63,510 nucleotides of DNA from Sinosporangium album (GTDB lineage Bacteria > Actinomycetota > Actinomycetes > Streptosporangiales > Streptosporangiaceae). The stretch covers positions 1-63,510 of the forward strand of contig NZ_FNCN01000032.1 of NCBI RefSeq assembly GCF_900100605.1, in the 5' to 3' direction. Under the pieces are notes generated by a model. The model was not told the origin of the DNA. It was given only the letters and a program-made list of their open reading frames with translations, and searched no databases. Of the stretch, positions 32,514 through 39,610 are shown one piece after another. The translations under genes were made by a program, and so were the position numbers. Position 1 is the first letter of the stretch; each line of letters starts with the position of its first letter.

Positions 32514-33617
32514 TCAGCAGATGCGGGGGAGGGGGTCGCCGACGAGGAGGTCGGCGATGCGGGTGCCGCCGAAGGCGGTGCGGAGGAGGACGAGGCCGGG
32601 CGGGTCCTCGGTGAGGTGGCCGATGACGGCGGCGCCGTGGCCGAGGGGGTGGGCGTGGAGGGCGGCGAGGGCGGCCTGGGCGGCGTCCGGGGCGACGGCG
32701 ATGACCATGCGGCCTTCGCAGGCGACGTAGAGCGGGTCGATGCCGAGGAGTTCGCAGGCCCCGCGTACGGCGGGGCGCACGGGGACGGCGTCCTCGTCGA
32801 TGACGGCCGCCACGCCGGCGGCGACGCAGATCTCGTTGAGGACGGTGGCGACACCACCCCGGGTGGCGTCGCGCAGGGTGTGCAGGTGGGTGCCGCAGGT
32901 GTCGATGAGTGCGGCGGTGAGGGCGGCGAGGGGGGCGGTGTCGGAGGTGATGTCGGCGTGGATGTCGAGTTCGCCGCGGGCGAGCATGACGGTGATGCCG
33001 TGGTCGCCGATGGGTCCGGAGACGATGAGGGCGTCGCCGGGGCGGGCGGCCACGGCGCTGGGGCGTACGGGGTGGTCGAAGACGCCGAGGCCGGCGGTGG
33101 TGATGTAGCAGCCGTCGGCTTTGCCGCGTTGGACGACCTTGGTGTCGCCGGTGATGATCTGCACGTCCGCGGCGTGGGCGGCGGCGGCCATGGAGGCGGT
33201 GATGCGGCGCAGGTCGGCGATGGGGAAGCCCTCTTCGAGGATGAACCCGGCGGACAGGTGCCGGGGGCGGGCGCCGCACATGGCGAGGTCGTTGACGGTG
33301 CCGTTGACGGCGAGGTCGCCGATGTCACCACCGGGGAAGAACAGGGGCGTCACGACGTAGGAGTCGGTGGTGAAGGCATGGTCGCCGACGACGGCGCCGT
33401 CGCCGAGGGGGTCGAGGTGCGGGTTGTGGAAGGCGTCGAGGAAGACGGCGTCGATCAGGGTCTGTGAGGCTTTGCCGCCGGCCCCGTGGCAGAGGGTGAT
33501 GTGGTCCTCTCGCAGGCGGGCCTTGCGGCGGCGCACGCGGTCGATGCGCTCCAGCACCTGCTGTTCGCGGGTGGCGGCTTCGCGGGTGGTGTCGGCGTCT
33601 TCGGGGATGGCGGTCAT
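32514..33617 (-). CDS. hypE: Hydrogenase maturation carbamoyl dehydratase HypE
   Basis: A 367-residue PurM-like ATPase. HypE accepts a carbamoyl group from HypF on its C-terminal cysteine and dehydrates it to the thiocyanate that becomes the cyanide ligands of the NiFe site. The hallmark C-terminus PRIC is present with Cys as last residue. Other motifs are LCHGAGGKAS, TTDSYVVTPLFFPGGDIGDLAVNGTVNDL in outline, and LRDATRGGVATVLNEI. It has an ~35-residue N-terminal extension compared with classic HypE. ATG overlaps the hypD stop by four bases. Last gene of the minus-strand hydrogenase operon. Confidence 0.95.
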   Translation of the reverse strand: MTAIPEDADTTREAATREQQVLERIDRVRRRKARLREDHITLCHGAGGKASQTLIDAVFLDAFHNPHLDPLGDGAVVGDHAFTTDSYVVTPLFFPGGDIGDLAVNGTVNDLAMCGARPRHLSAGFILEEGFPIADLRRITASMAAAAHAADVQIITGDTKVVQRGKADGCYITTAGLGVFDHPVRPSAVAARPGDALIVSGPIGDHGITVMLARGELDIHADITSDTAPLAALTAALIDTCGTHLHTLRDATRGGVATVLNEICVAAGVAAVIDEDAVPVRPAVRGACELLGIDPLYVACEGRMVIAVAPDAAQAALAALHAHPLGHGAAVIGHLTEDPPGLVLLRTAFGGTRIADLLVGDPLPRIC

Positions 33618-34777
33618 GGCTGTACTCCCTGGGCCGTGCTGTGCCGTACGGTCGCCTCTTTCACCCGTGAGCGGGTGAACCTCCCGAAGTTGTAGTACGC
33701 GGCGCACGCGCCTTCGGAGGACACCATGCAGGTGCCGATGGGCGTCTCCGGGGTGCACGCCGTACCGAAGACCTTGCACTCCCACGGTTTGAGCACGCCT
33801 TTGAGCACTTCGCCGCATTGGCATGCCTTGGGGTCGGCGACGCGGCCCCCGGGGACCTGAAAGAGGTGTTCGGCGTCGAGGTCGGCGTAGGTGTTCTTCA
33901 TGCGCAGCGCCGAGTGGGAGATGAAGCCGAGTCCGCGCCATTCGAAGTACGCCCGGGGCTCCATGACCTCGTTGATGACGTCGAGCGCCTTGAGGTTGCC
34001 CTCCCAGGGCACGACCCGCGCGTACTGGTTCTCCACCTCGGACCGGTTCTCGGCGAGCTGGCGAAGGATCATGTAAATCGACTGGAGGATGTCCAGCGGT
34101 TCGAACCCCGCGACGACGAGGGGTTTGCCGTAGTCGCGGGCGATGAACTCGTACGGGGCGCATCCGATGACGGAGGACACGTGGCCTGGTCCGATGAAGC
34201 CGTCGAGCCGCAGGTCGGGTGAGTCGAGGATGGCCTTGATGGCCGGAATGATGGTGACATGGTTGCAGAAGACGGAGAAGTTGCCGATGCCTTCGGTTCG
34301 GGCGCGTAGTGCCGTCATCGCGGTCGAGGGCACGGTGGTCTCGAAGCCGATGGCCATGAAGATCACGTGTTTGGCGGGGTTGTCGCGCGCGATCCGGAGG
34401 GCGTCCAGGGGGCTGTAGACCATGCGGATGTCGGCGCCTTTGGCGTTGGCGTCGAAGAAGGAGCCGTCACCGCCGGGCACGCGCATCATGTCCCCGAACG
34501 AGGTCATGATCACGTCGGGCTGTCCGGCGAGGTGGATGGCGTCGTCGACCCTTCCCATCGGGATGACGCATACCGGGCAGCCGGGTCCGTGGATGAGGGT
34601 GATGGCCTCGGGAAGGTAGTCCTCCAGGCCGTGTTTGTAGATGGTGTGCGTGTGACCTCCGCACACTTCCATGAACTTGTACGTCCGCCCGGGTTCGCAG
34701 AGAGCGGCGATGCGCCCGGCAAGTGCCCGGGCCTTATCTGAATCCCGATATTCATCGACAAAGCGCATCGCGCTCAC
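33614..34777 (-). CDS. hypD: Hydrogenase maturation protein HypD
   Basis: A 387-residue iron-sulfur protein that, with HypC, assembles the Fe(CN)2CO unit. Conserved cysteines are C39 (EVCGGHTH), C67 and C70 (GPGCPVCV), and a C-terminal [4Fe-4S] set (CQCGEVLKG, CKVFGTACTPETPIG, SEGACAAYY). The GTG at 34777 shares GTGA with the hypC stop; an ATG three codons on (34768) with GAGG eight bases upstream is an equally good start. Full length. Confidence 0.95.
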   Translation of the reverse strand: MSAMRFVDEYRDSDKARALAGRIAALCEPGRTYKFMEVCGGHTHTIYKHGLEDYLPEAITLIHGPGCPVCVIPMGRVDDAIHLAGQPDVIMTSFGDMMRVPGGDGSFFDANAKGADIRMVYSPLDALRIARDNPAKHVIFMAIGFETTVPSTAMTALRARTEGIGNFSVFCNHVTIIPAIKAILDSPDLRLDGFIGPGHVSSVIGCAPYEFIARDYGKPLVVAGFEPLDILQSIYMILRQLAENRSEVENQYARVVPWEGNLKALDVINEVMEPRAYFEWRGLGFISHSALRMKNTYADLDAEHLFQVPGGRVADPKACQCGEVLKGVLKPWECKVFGTACTPETPIGTCMVSSEGACAAYYNFGRFTRSRVKEATVRHSTAQGVQP

Positions 34778-35142
34778 CTCGCCCCTTCAGAGCCCCTCAG
34801 AACCCCATCAGAACCCCTTTGAGCCACTTCGGAACCCTCAGTCGTGCCCGCGGCCGGAGTCTGGGGGGAGGCGTCGAGCGTCGATGCGCGCAGTGCCGCG
34901 ATCTCGTCCTCGTACGCCTGGCCGATGCTTTCCAGGAAGGCCATCGCCGACCTGGCCTCCTCCTCATCGATCTTCGACAGGGCGAACCCGACGTGGATGA
35001 GGATCCAGTCGCCTGGCGTGAGCCGTTCATCCGACAGGAGACCGACGTTGATCGCCCGCCGTACGCCGCTCACCTCGACCGTGGCGAGATCAGGCTGGTC
35101 CGGGTCTATCTCGATGATCTCGCCCGGAATTCCCAGACACAT
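34774..35142 (-). CDS. hypC: Hydrogenase chaperone HypC
   Basis: A 122-residue HypC. The essential Cys2 is in MCLGIPGEIIEID, and the beta-barrel follows (ATVEVSGVRRAINVGLL, GDWILIHVGFALSKIDEEEA). HypC carries the iron unit between HypD, HypE and the large subunit. The C-terminal ~45 residues (after ~78) are a long Ser/Gly/Glu-rich tail absent from usual 75-90-residue HypC. Its start lies inside hypA: the two genes overlap by 53 bases in different frames. Confidence 0.92.
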   Translation of the reverse strand: MCLGIPGEIIEIDPDQPDLATVEVSGVRRAINVGLLSDERLTPGDWILIHVGFALSKIDEEEARSAMAFLESIGQAYEDEIAALRASTLDASPQTPAAGTTEGSEVAQRGSDGVLRGSEGAR

Positions 35143-35482
35143 GGCTCGCCTCCGCGATCTGGATGGATTCGAGGACGAGCCCGTCGCCGCCCTCGCTGTC
35201 CAAGTCCGTGCCGCCGCAGGAGAGACAGCTCGCGAGGGGATCCATGGACATGGCTTCGTGGCCGCACGACCGGCAGGTGAGCCGAACCGGCTCGACCACC
35301 AGGTCGATGTGTGCGCCCTCAGCGGTTGTACCCTCCGCGACCAGGGAAAACGCCTGGTTGATCGCGGATTCGTCGATGCGCTGGAGAGCCCCGGCGCGCA
35401 CCTTGGCTCTGGAGACCGGTCGGCCCCCGGCGCGGCGTTGCACCGCGTCGAGGACTGCTTCGGCGATGCCGAACTCGTGCAT
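35090..35482 (-). CDS. hypA: Nickel-delivery protein HypA
   Basis: A 130-residue HypA. The nickel site is His2 (MHEFGIAEAVLDAV). The zinc domain has two Cys pairs, CRSCGHEA and CLSCGG. It inserts nickel into the large subunit, normally with the GTPase HypB, whose gene is absent from this window. The C-terminal ~20 residues (ASHVSGNSGRDHRDRPGPA) are translated from DNA that also encodes the start of HypC and are probably not conserved. Confidence 0.93.
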   Translation of the reverse strand: MHEFGIAEAVLDAVQRRAGGRPVSRAKVRAGALQRIDESAINQAFSLVAEGTTAEGAHIDLVVEPVRLTCRSCGHEAMSMDPLASCLSCGGTDLDSEGGDGLVLESIQIAEASHVSGNSGRDHRDRPGPA

Positions 35483-35490
35483 GGTCGAGG

Positions 35491-35604
35491 TCACATCCTT
35501 CGCATCTTCATGTATCTGTTCAGTTCGGGCAGAGACTTGATCAACAGAACGGCCATCAGCACCAGCACGGTGCCGATCACCAGATTCCTCACCACGGTCG
35601 TCAC
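35491..35604 (-). CDS. Tiny single-pass membrane protein in hydrogenase operon
   Basis: A 37-residue protein with one hydrophobic helix (LVIGTVLVLMAVLLIKSL) and a basic end (YMKMRRM). The GTG at 35604 overlaps the stop of the protease gene (GTGA); GTG codons at 35595 and 35592 have better spacing from GGGGAGG and would give 33-34 residues. Small proteins of this sort sit beside hypA in actinobacterial hydrogenase loci (I believe the family is DUF6893). Possible role: membrane association or electron transfer to quinone; unproven. Confidence 0.7.
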   Translation of the reverse strand: MTTVVRNLVIGTVLVLMAVLLIKSLPELNRYMKMRRM

Positions 35605-36113
35605 CTCCCCTCCGCATGTGGCGCTCCGACGCCGGCGCGCCGAAGCCGCTCCTCGACCAGGTCGAGCACCAGCCCCGTCGCGGCGTCGACCGCCGCGGCG
35701 ACGGGCGGCGACAGTTCCATCCCGGGGGAGACGTCTTCCGGCTGGCACCCCACGAGCAGCACCTCGCCCGCGATCGTGCGCCCGCCGAACTCCCGACTCA
35801 GCACACCGGCCAGGGCCAGTACGGCGTCCGGCGTCAGGTCGTGCGCGTCGATGAACGCCGGCGCCTCCCAGTTCTGCGACGGTTCCAGGACGAAGAGGGT
35901 GCCCGGCCGCTCACCCCTCGGGAGGGCATCGATCAGGATCGTGATGTCGTATCCCTCGGTCAGCTCATAAGCCAGGTGAATGCCGCGGATCCCGAAGTCC
36001 GTGACGGAAACCCCGTCGGGCAGGTCCATCGCCGACAGCTTCCGGGCCACGGCGACCCCGAACCCATCGTCACTCAGGAAAACATTGCCGACCCCGGCGA
36101 TCAGGATTCGCAC
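35601..36113 (-). CDS. hyaD: Hydrogenase maturation endopeptidase
   Basis: A 170-residue HyaD/HycI-type protease that removes the C-terminal peptide of the large subunit after nickel insertion. Motifs are ILIAGVGNVFLSDDGFGV with the nickel-sensing acidic residues (DDGFG), then FGIRGIHLAYEL, ILIDALPRGERPG and LVGCQPEDVSPGMELSPPV. GTG start, overlapping the 505-aa gene by 13 bases. Its substrate would be the tail after DPCLPCGVH of the large subunit encoded in the same operon. Confidence 0.93.
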   Translation of the reverse strand: MRILIAGVGNVFLSDDGFGVAVARKLSAMDLPDGVSVTDFGIRGIHLAYELTEGYDITILIDALPRGERPGTLFVLEPSQNWEAPAFIDAHDLTPDAVLALAGVLSREFGGRTIAGEVLLVGCQPEDVSPGMELSPPVAAAVDAATGLVLDLVEERLRRAGVGAPHAEGR

Positions 36114-37618
36114 AGCGGTTCCACCTCATCAGGCCCGAAGTACAGATAGCGCCCATGGGACCTGTGCAGGTCGGCGCCCAGATCGTCCTCCAAGGTGACC
36201 GCCAGATGCACCAACCCATCCACGTCATGCAGAACCGCCTCGACGGTGGCAGTGCGCCCGAGGAGGAACATGTCATACGCGTCCGCCCGCCGTTTGCCGG
36301 GGCTGAGCCGTACCCGGCTGCCCCGCGCGACGGGCACGTCCCCCACCATCACGCTGTCGGTGTCGGGCGAGACGTCCGCGTCCACCCCCGGGTCCCACCA
36401 CGGGGCCTTGTACGGCGAAGCCGGCGGCAGCCCGGGGAACATGGGCGAGCCCGGGACCGTGGACGACGCAGGGGACGCCGAGGACTCGGACGGCGCCAGG
36501 GCCGCCGGGGGCTTGGGCGGCGACTCCCCGTCGGGAGGGATCACCGTCGGGGTCGCGCCGATCCTCCGGATCGCGCCGTGCAGCCGCTCCACCAGCTCGG
36601 GCGGCAGCGTGCCGATCCGATCGATGATCTCGGCCGCCCGGCGGTCGGTGCGGCAGGCCTCCTGCTTCTCCTCATCCGTGAGGGACATCGTGCACAAGCT
36701 GAGCAGCTCGTCGATCTCGGTCGCGTCGAACAGGTCGCCGGGGCTCTCGGCGGCGACGGCGGGGTGGTCGGACAGGATGATCGGTGACGACAGCATCGCG
36801 TCGCGCCGCGTGTCCTCACCCACCAGCACCGGCCAGGTGTGCTCGTTCTTGCACATCTCCACCGCAGGGCGGGCCCACTCCGGCGGATCGAGCAGCGACA
36901 CGAACGCCGCGCGGGACACGCCGAGCAGCAGATGCGTGGAGATCAGCGAGCGCCGCAGGGCCTGCTCGCGCGGCGCGTCCGGCCGCTCCCACGCCGACCG
37001 GTTTTCCACCTCGACGCGCAGTTTGACCAGCCCGTACGGCCCCGGCACCCGTTCGGCCGACAGCCGCATGGCCGCCTTCAATGGCCGATGTTCCAGCACG
37101 ACCCGCCCGAGCCGCCGCCCGTTGCGTGAGCGGATGGGCTGATCGGCCCGGTCGCCGGGGATGTCCACCGCGACGGTCTGCGCCTCGTCGAGCAGCATGG
37201 CCAGCGGGAACGCGGTCTCCTGCTCGCGCTCGTCGGCCTCTTCAAAGGTGATGTAGGTCGTGTCGTCGACCGCCAACCGGTCCACCGGCTGGAACAGTTC
37301 GCCGTCCGCCTGCTCGACGGTCCGCGACAGGACGTGCAGGAACCGCAGCCGCACCGTGACCTCGGCGTCGCCCCCGCCCCCGCCCCCGCCCCTGCCCCCG
37401 CCGCCGCTGGAGCCGGAGGTGCCGGCGGCGGTCTCCAGAAGGCACTCGGTGACGTTCGCCGACGGTTCGCCGGTCGCGGCGTAGCCCTTCGGCACCAGCA
37501 CGCCGAACTGCCACCGCATCCGGTTCTTGGTCGCCGAAGCGCGATAGGGATAAAGCAGATATCCCTCGTACAGCACCGCGTCGGCCACCTTGCGGGCGGC
37601 GTCCATGGGCATGCTCAT
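36101..37618 (-). CDS. Hydrogenase-operon protein of unknown function (505 aa)
   Basis: A 505-residue soluble protein with no domain that I can name. Its place in the chain (ATGA overlap with the DUF6084-type gene, 13-base overlap with the protease) ties it to the hydrogenase. A poly-Gly linker (GGGGRGGGGGGGD, ~78-90) lies in the N-terminal third. The middle has a helical region with CKNEHTWPVLVG, and residues ~350-400 are Pro/Ser-rich. The C-terminal ~80 residues form a beta domain (RGSRVRLSPGKRRADAYDMFL, HLAVTLEDDLGADLHRSHGRYLYF in outline) that looks like a small barrel. Homologues are expected in other actinobacterial hydrogenase loci. Confidence 0.75.
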   Translation of the reverse strand: MSMPMDAARKVADAVLYEGYLLYPYRASATKNRMRWQFGVLVPKGYAATGEPSANVTECLLETAAGTSGSSGGGGRGGGGGGGDAEVTVRLRFLHVLSRTVEQADGELFQPVDRLAVDDTTYITFEEADEREQETAFPLAMLLDEAQTVAVDIPGDRADQPIRSRNGRRLGRVVLEHRPLKAAMRLSAERVPGPYGLVKLRVEVENRSAWERPDAPREQALRRSLISTHLLLGVSRAAFVSLLDPPEWARPAVEMCKNEHTWPVLVGEDTRRDAMLSSPIILSDHPAVAAESPGDLFDATEIDELLSLCTMSLTDEEKQEACRTDRRAAEIIDRIGTLPPELVERLHGAIRRIGATPTVIPPDGESPPKPPAALAPSESSASPASSTVPGSPMFPGLPPASPYKAPWWDPGVDADVSPDTDSVMVGDVPVARGSRVRLSPGKRRADAYDMFLLGRTATVEAVLHDVDGLVHLAVTLEDDLGADLHRSHGRYLYFGPDEVEPLCES

Positions 37619-38265
37619 CCCGATGCCTCCTTGAGTAGCCGGTCCACGGTTTCGTCCCATGTGGCGATTCCGTGGGTGGATTTGTAAAGCTGGAGCGCCC
37701 GCAGAGTGTCCCTGCGCAGCCGCAGCCAGCCGGATCCGGGGAACCAGAGGTCCATCAGTTCGCGCCACACGGCGACCGGCAGGCCGCAGCGGGCCTCGCA
37801 GTGCCACGGAACCATCCGTACGGTGAGACCGCCGGCCGAGGTCCGGGCGAACTCCGTCCGGGCGAACACCGTGCCGCTGAACAGCAGCAGGAGCGGCACA
37901 TCGCCCGTGTCCAGCGAGGCGAAGTACTTACCCGCCGCCACTTCCAGGTCGTAGCTACACGGGACCGACATGTCCACCTCGGTGGATCCGGTGAATCCCG
38001 GCACCATCACCGAGGTCTGGGCGAACTGCATCGGCTGCTGCGTCTCACCCCACCGCGACGAATCGCCGAACAGGTCGGTCAGGAGCGCCGACTCCTCCGG
38101 CGTGTACGGCCTGCGCCGCGGCTCGATCCGAATCTGGCAGCGCAGCGCCATCGCGTGAACGCCCTCCGACGCCGGGTCGCTCACCCGCAGCCGGAACGTC
38201 AGCGTCGGCGAGGCCGCCTGCGCGTCCGCCCGCACGCCGAGGCACGTGAACTCCGGTTCGCTCAC
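37615..38265 (-). CDS. DUF6084-type hydrogenase-operon protein
   Basis: A 216-residue protein, mostly beta strands in the first half (TLTFRLRVSD, ALRCQIRIEPRRRPYTPEE, VDMSVPCSYDLEVAAGKYF). It ends with a motif typical of this family (WFPGSGWLRLRRDTLRALQLYK, then TWDETVDRLL). It matches my memory of DUF6084, found only in actinobacterial-type hydrogenase loci; the function is unknown, possibly assembly. It overlaps both neighbours by four bases. Confidence 0.8.
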   Translation of the reverse strand: MSEPEFTCLGVRADAQAASPTLTFRLRVSDPASEGVHAMALRCQIRIEPRRRPYTPEESALLTDLFGDSSRWGETQQPMQFAQTSVMVPGFTGSTEVDMSVPCSYDLEVAAGKYFASLDTGDVPLLLLFSGTVFARTEFARTSAGGLTVRMVPWHCEARCGLPVAVWRELMDLWFPGSGWLRLRRDTLRALQLYKSTHGIATWDETVDRLLKEASG

Positions 38266-38981
38266 CGCTCACCACCGGGTACGGCACGGCCGCGGGCGCG
38301 CAGCCGGGCGAAGAAGCCGGCGATCGCCTCACGGGCCTCCTGGCCGCCGTCGAAGCCGCGCCAGTGCATCCGGACGAGTCCCACGAGTTCGTAGCACGTG
38401 TCGATCGGCACCAGATAGCACGCGTCCTCGTCGAACAGCAGCGCCTCGACGTCGGGCTCGACGTCGGCCACGGCGGCACGCTCGGCCAGCAGGCGCTCCC
38501 ACGCCGCAAGGGGAAGCTGCGACTCGGTCGCCCCTCCGGGGCTGGGATAGAAGGCGATGGTGTGGCCAAGCGAGGAATTGTGGAAGAAGAACGCCATCCG
38601 CACGGGGATCTGGAGTTCGTCCCAGTCCTGCGGGCTCAGCCCGAGCGCGGGCGCGTAGGCGAAGCGGTCGGGCACGGCGCGCAGGCGCCCCCCGGCCGCG
38701 CCTTCGCGGGTGAACAGCAGGGCGCAGCCCCGGCACGTGCACATGAGCGCCCGGCTCTCCAGGTTCACGACATGCCGGTGAGCGTCCCCGATGGGCTCGG
38801 CGCACATCTCGCACCGCTGGACGTCGGCCGGCGGCCGTTCCCGGAACCGGCGCAGGCCGCCGCTCCGCCCCCGTGAGACCGGGGTGTCGGCCGACCTGTC
38901 GTGCACCGGCCTGTCGTGCACCGGCCTGTCGTGCACCGGCCTGTCGTGCACCGGCCTGTCGTGCACCGGGCTCTCGTTCAC
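38262..38981 (-). CDS. DUF5947-type cysteine-rich hydrogenase-operon protein
   Basis: A 239-residue protein with an N-terminal rubredoxin- or zinc-ribbon-like cluster (CEMCAEPIGDAHRH, then MCTCRGCALLF), and a C-terminal region of ~130 residues (FFFHNSSLGHTIAFYPSPGG, DEDACYLVPIDTCYELVGLVR). It fits DUF5947, an actinobacterial hydrogenase-locus family. A metal or electron-transfer role is plausible from the Cys pattern. The first 28 residues are a VHDRP tandem repeat. The GTG start overlaps the nifU-like stop (GTGA). Confidence 0.8.
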   Translation of the reverse strand: MNESPVHDRPVHDRPVHDRPVHDRPVHDRSADTPVSRGRSGGLRRFRERPPADVQRCEMCAEPIGDAHRHVVNLESRALMCTCRGCALLFTREGAAGGRLRAVPDRFAYAPALGLSPQDWDELQIPVRMAFFFHNSSLGHTIAFYPSPGGATESQLPLAAWERLLAERAAVADVEPDVEALLFDEDACYLVPIDTCYELVGLVRMHWRGFDGGQEAREAIAGFFARLRARGRAVPGGER

Positions 38982-38984
38982 CGG
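38895..38984 (-). repeat. Five 15-bp in-frame repeats plus a degenerate copy
   Basis: The unit CCTGTCGTGCACCGG (plus strand) occurs exactly at 38895, 38910, 38925, 38940 and 38955, with a diverged sixth unit at 38970 that contains the GTG start codon. They encode the VHDRP repeat at the N-terminus of the DUF5947-type protein. Perfect identity suggests recent expansion. Confidence 0.95.
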
Positions 38985-39577
38985 ATGCTCGCCTCTGCGG
39001 AGAGAGGCCCGCCCGGCTGTTCCGGAACCGGGCAGGGGCCGGGCGGTTTGGGCTGGATCTGCAGCAGCTCCGAGGCGGCGGGGGCCGGTTCGGCGAGGCC
39101 CTCGACCTCGATGCCGCTCACCTCGGGGGCCGCCGCGAGGACGGCGCGCTCGATGGCCTGGGTGACGGTGATCCGGGACGACGGGCAGCCGTGGCAGGTG
39201 CCTTCGAGGCGGAGCCGTACGGTGCCCTCGTCGGTCAGCTCGGTGAGCTCGACGCCACCCGAGTGCAGCCCGAGGTAGGGCCGCACCTCGTCGAGGGCGG
39301 CCCGGATGCGCTCCTCGACGTCGAGCGGGTGCAGGTCGTGCAGGATGAGCAGCCCGGCGACCAGGTCGTCGTCGACGAACCGCTGGAGTACGGCTGCCGC
39401 CTCGGCCTCGGTCACGGCGCGCATGATGTGGTCGAGGCCGGCGCCGTACAGGTCGACGAGGAGGCGCACCAGCTCCTCGGCCTTGGCGCGGGTGATGGGG
39501 TCGGTGAGCGCGCCGAGCTCGTCGAGCAGCCGCTCGATGCGCTCGCCGACATCCGACACGTTGGGCGGTTGTGGCAT
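38978..39577 (-). CDS. NifU-like iron-sulfur scaffold protein
   Basis: A 199-residue protein. A helical N-terminal region (residues 1-95) is followed by a NifU C-terminal domain (~95-165) with the cluster motif C128-H-G-C131 in LRLEGTCHGCPSS. It probably delivers Fe-S clusters to the hydrogenase small subunit. The ATG has AGGAGG seven bases upstream and follows the large-subunit gene by 33 bases. The C-terminal ~30 residues are Pro-rich. Confidence 0.88.
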   Translation of the reverse strand: MPQPPNVSDVGERIERLLDELGALTDPITRAKAEELVRLLVDLYGAGLDHIMRAVTEAEAAAVLQRFVDDDLVAGLLILHDLHPLDVEERIRAALDEVRPYLGLHSGGVELTELTDEGTVRLRLEGTCHGCPSSRITVTQAIERAVLAAAPEVSGIEVEGLAEPAPAASELLQIQPKPPGPCPVPEQPGGPLSAEASIR

Positions 39578-39610
39578 TGGTCCGCCTCCTCCTTTCCGCT
39601 TCCGAGATCG

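Noticed and set aside
38895-38984. Tandem repeats as a CRISPR array
   Set aside because: Units are contiguous with no spacers and lie in frame in a coding sequence; no cas genes in the window. The same holds for 7045-7110 and 23293-23364.
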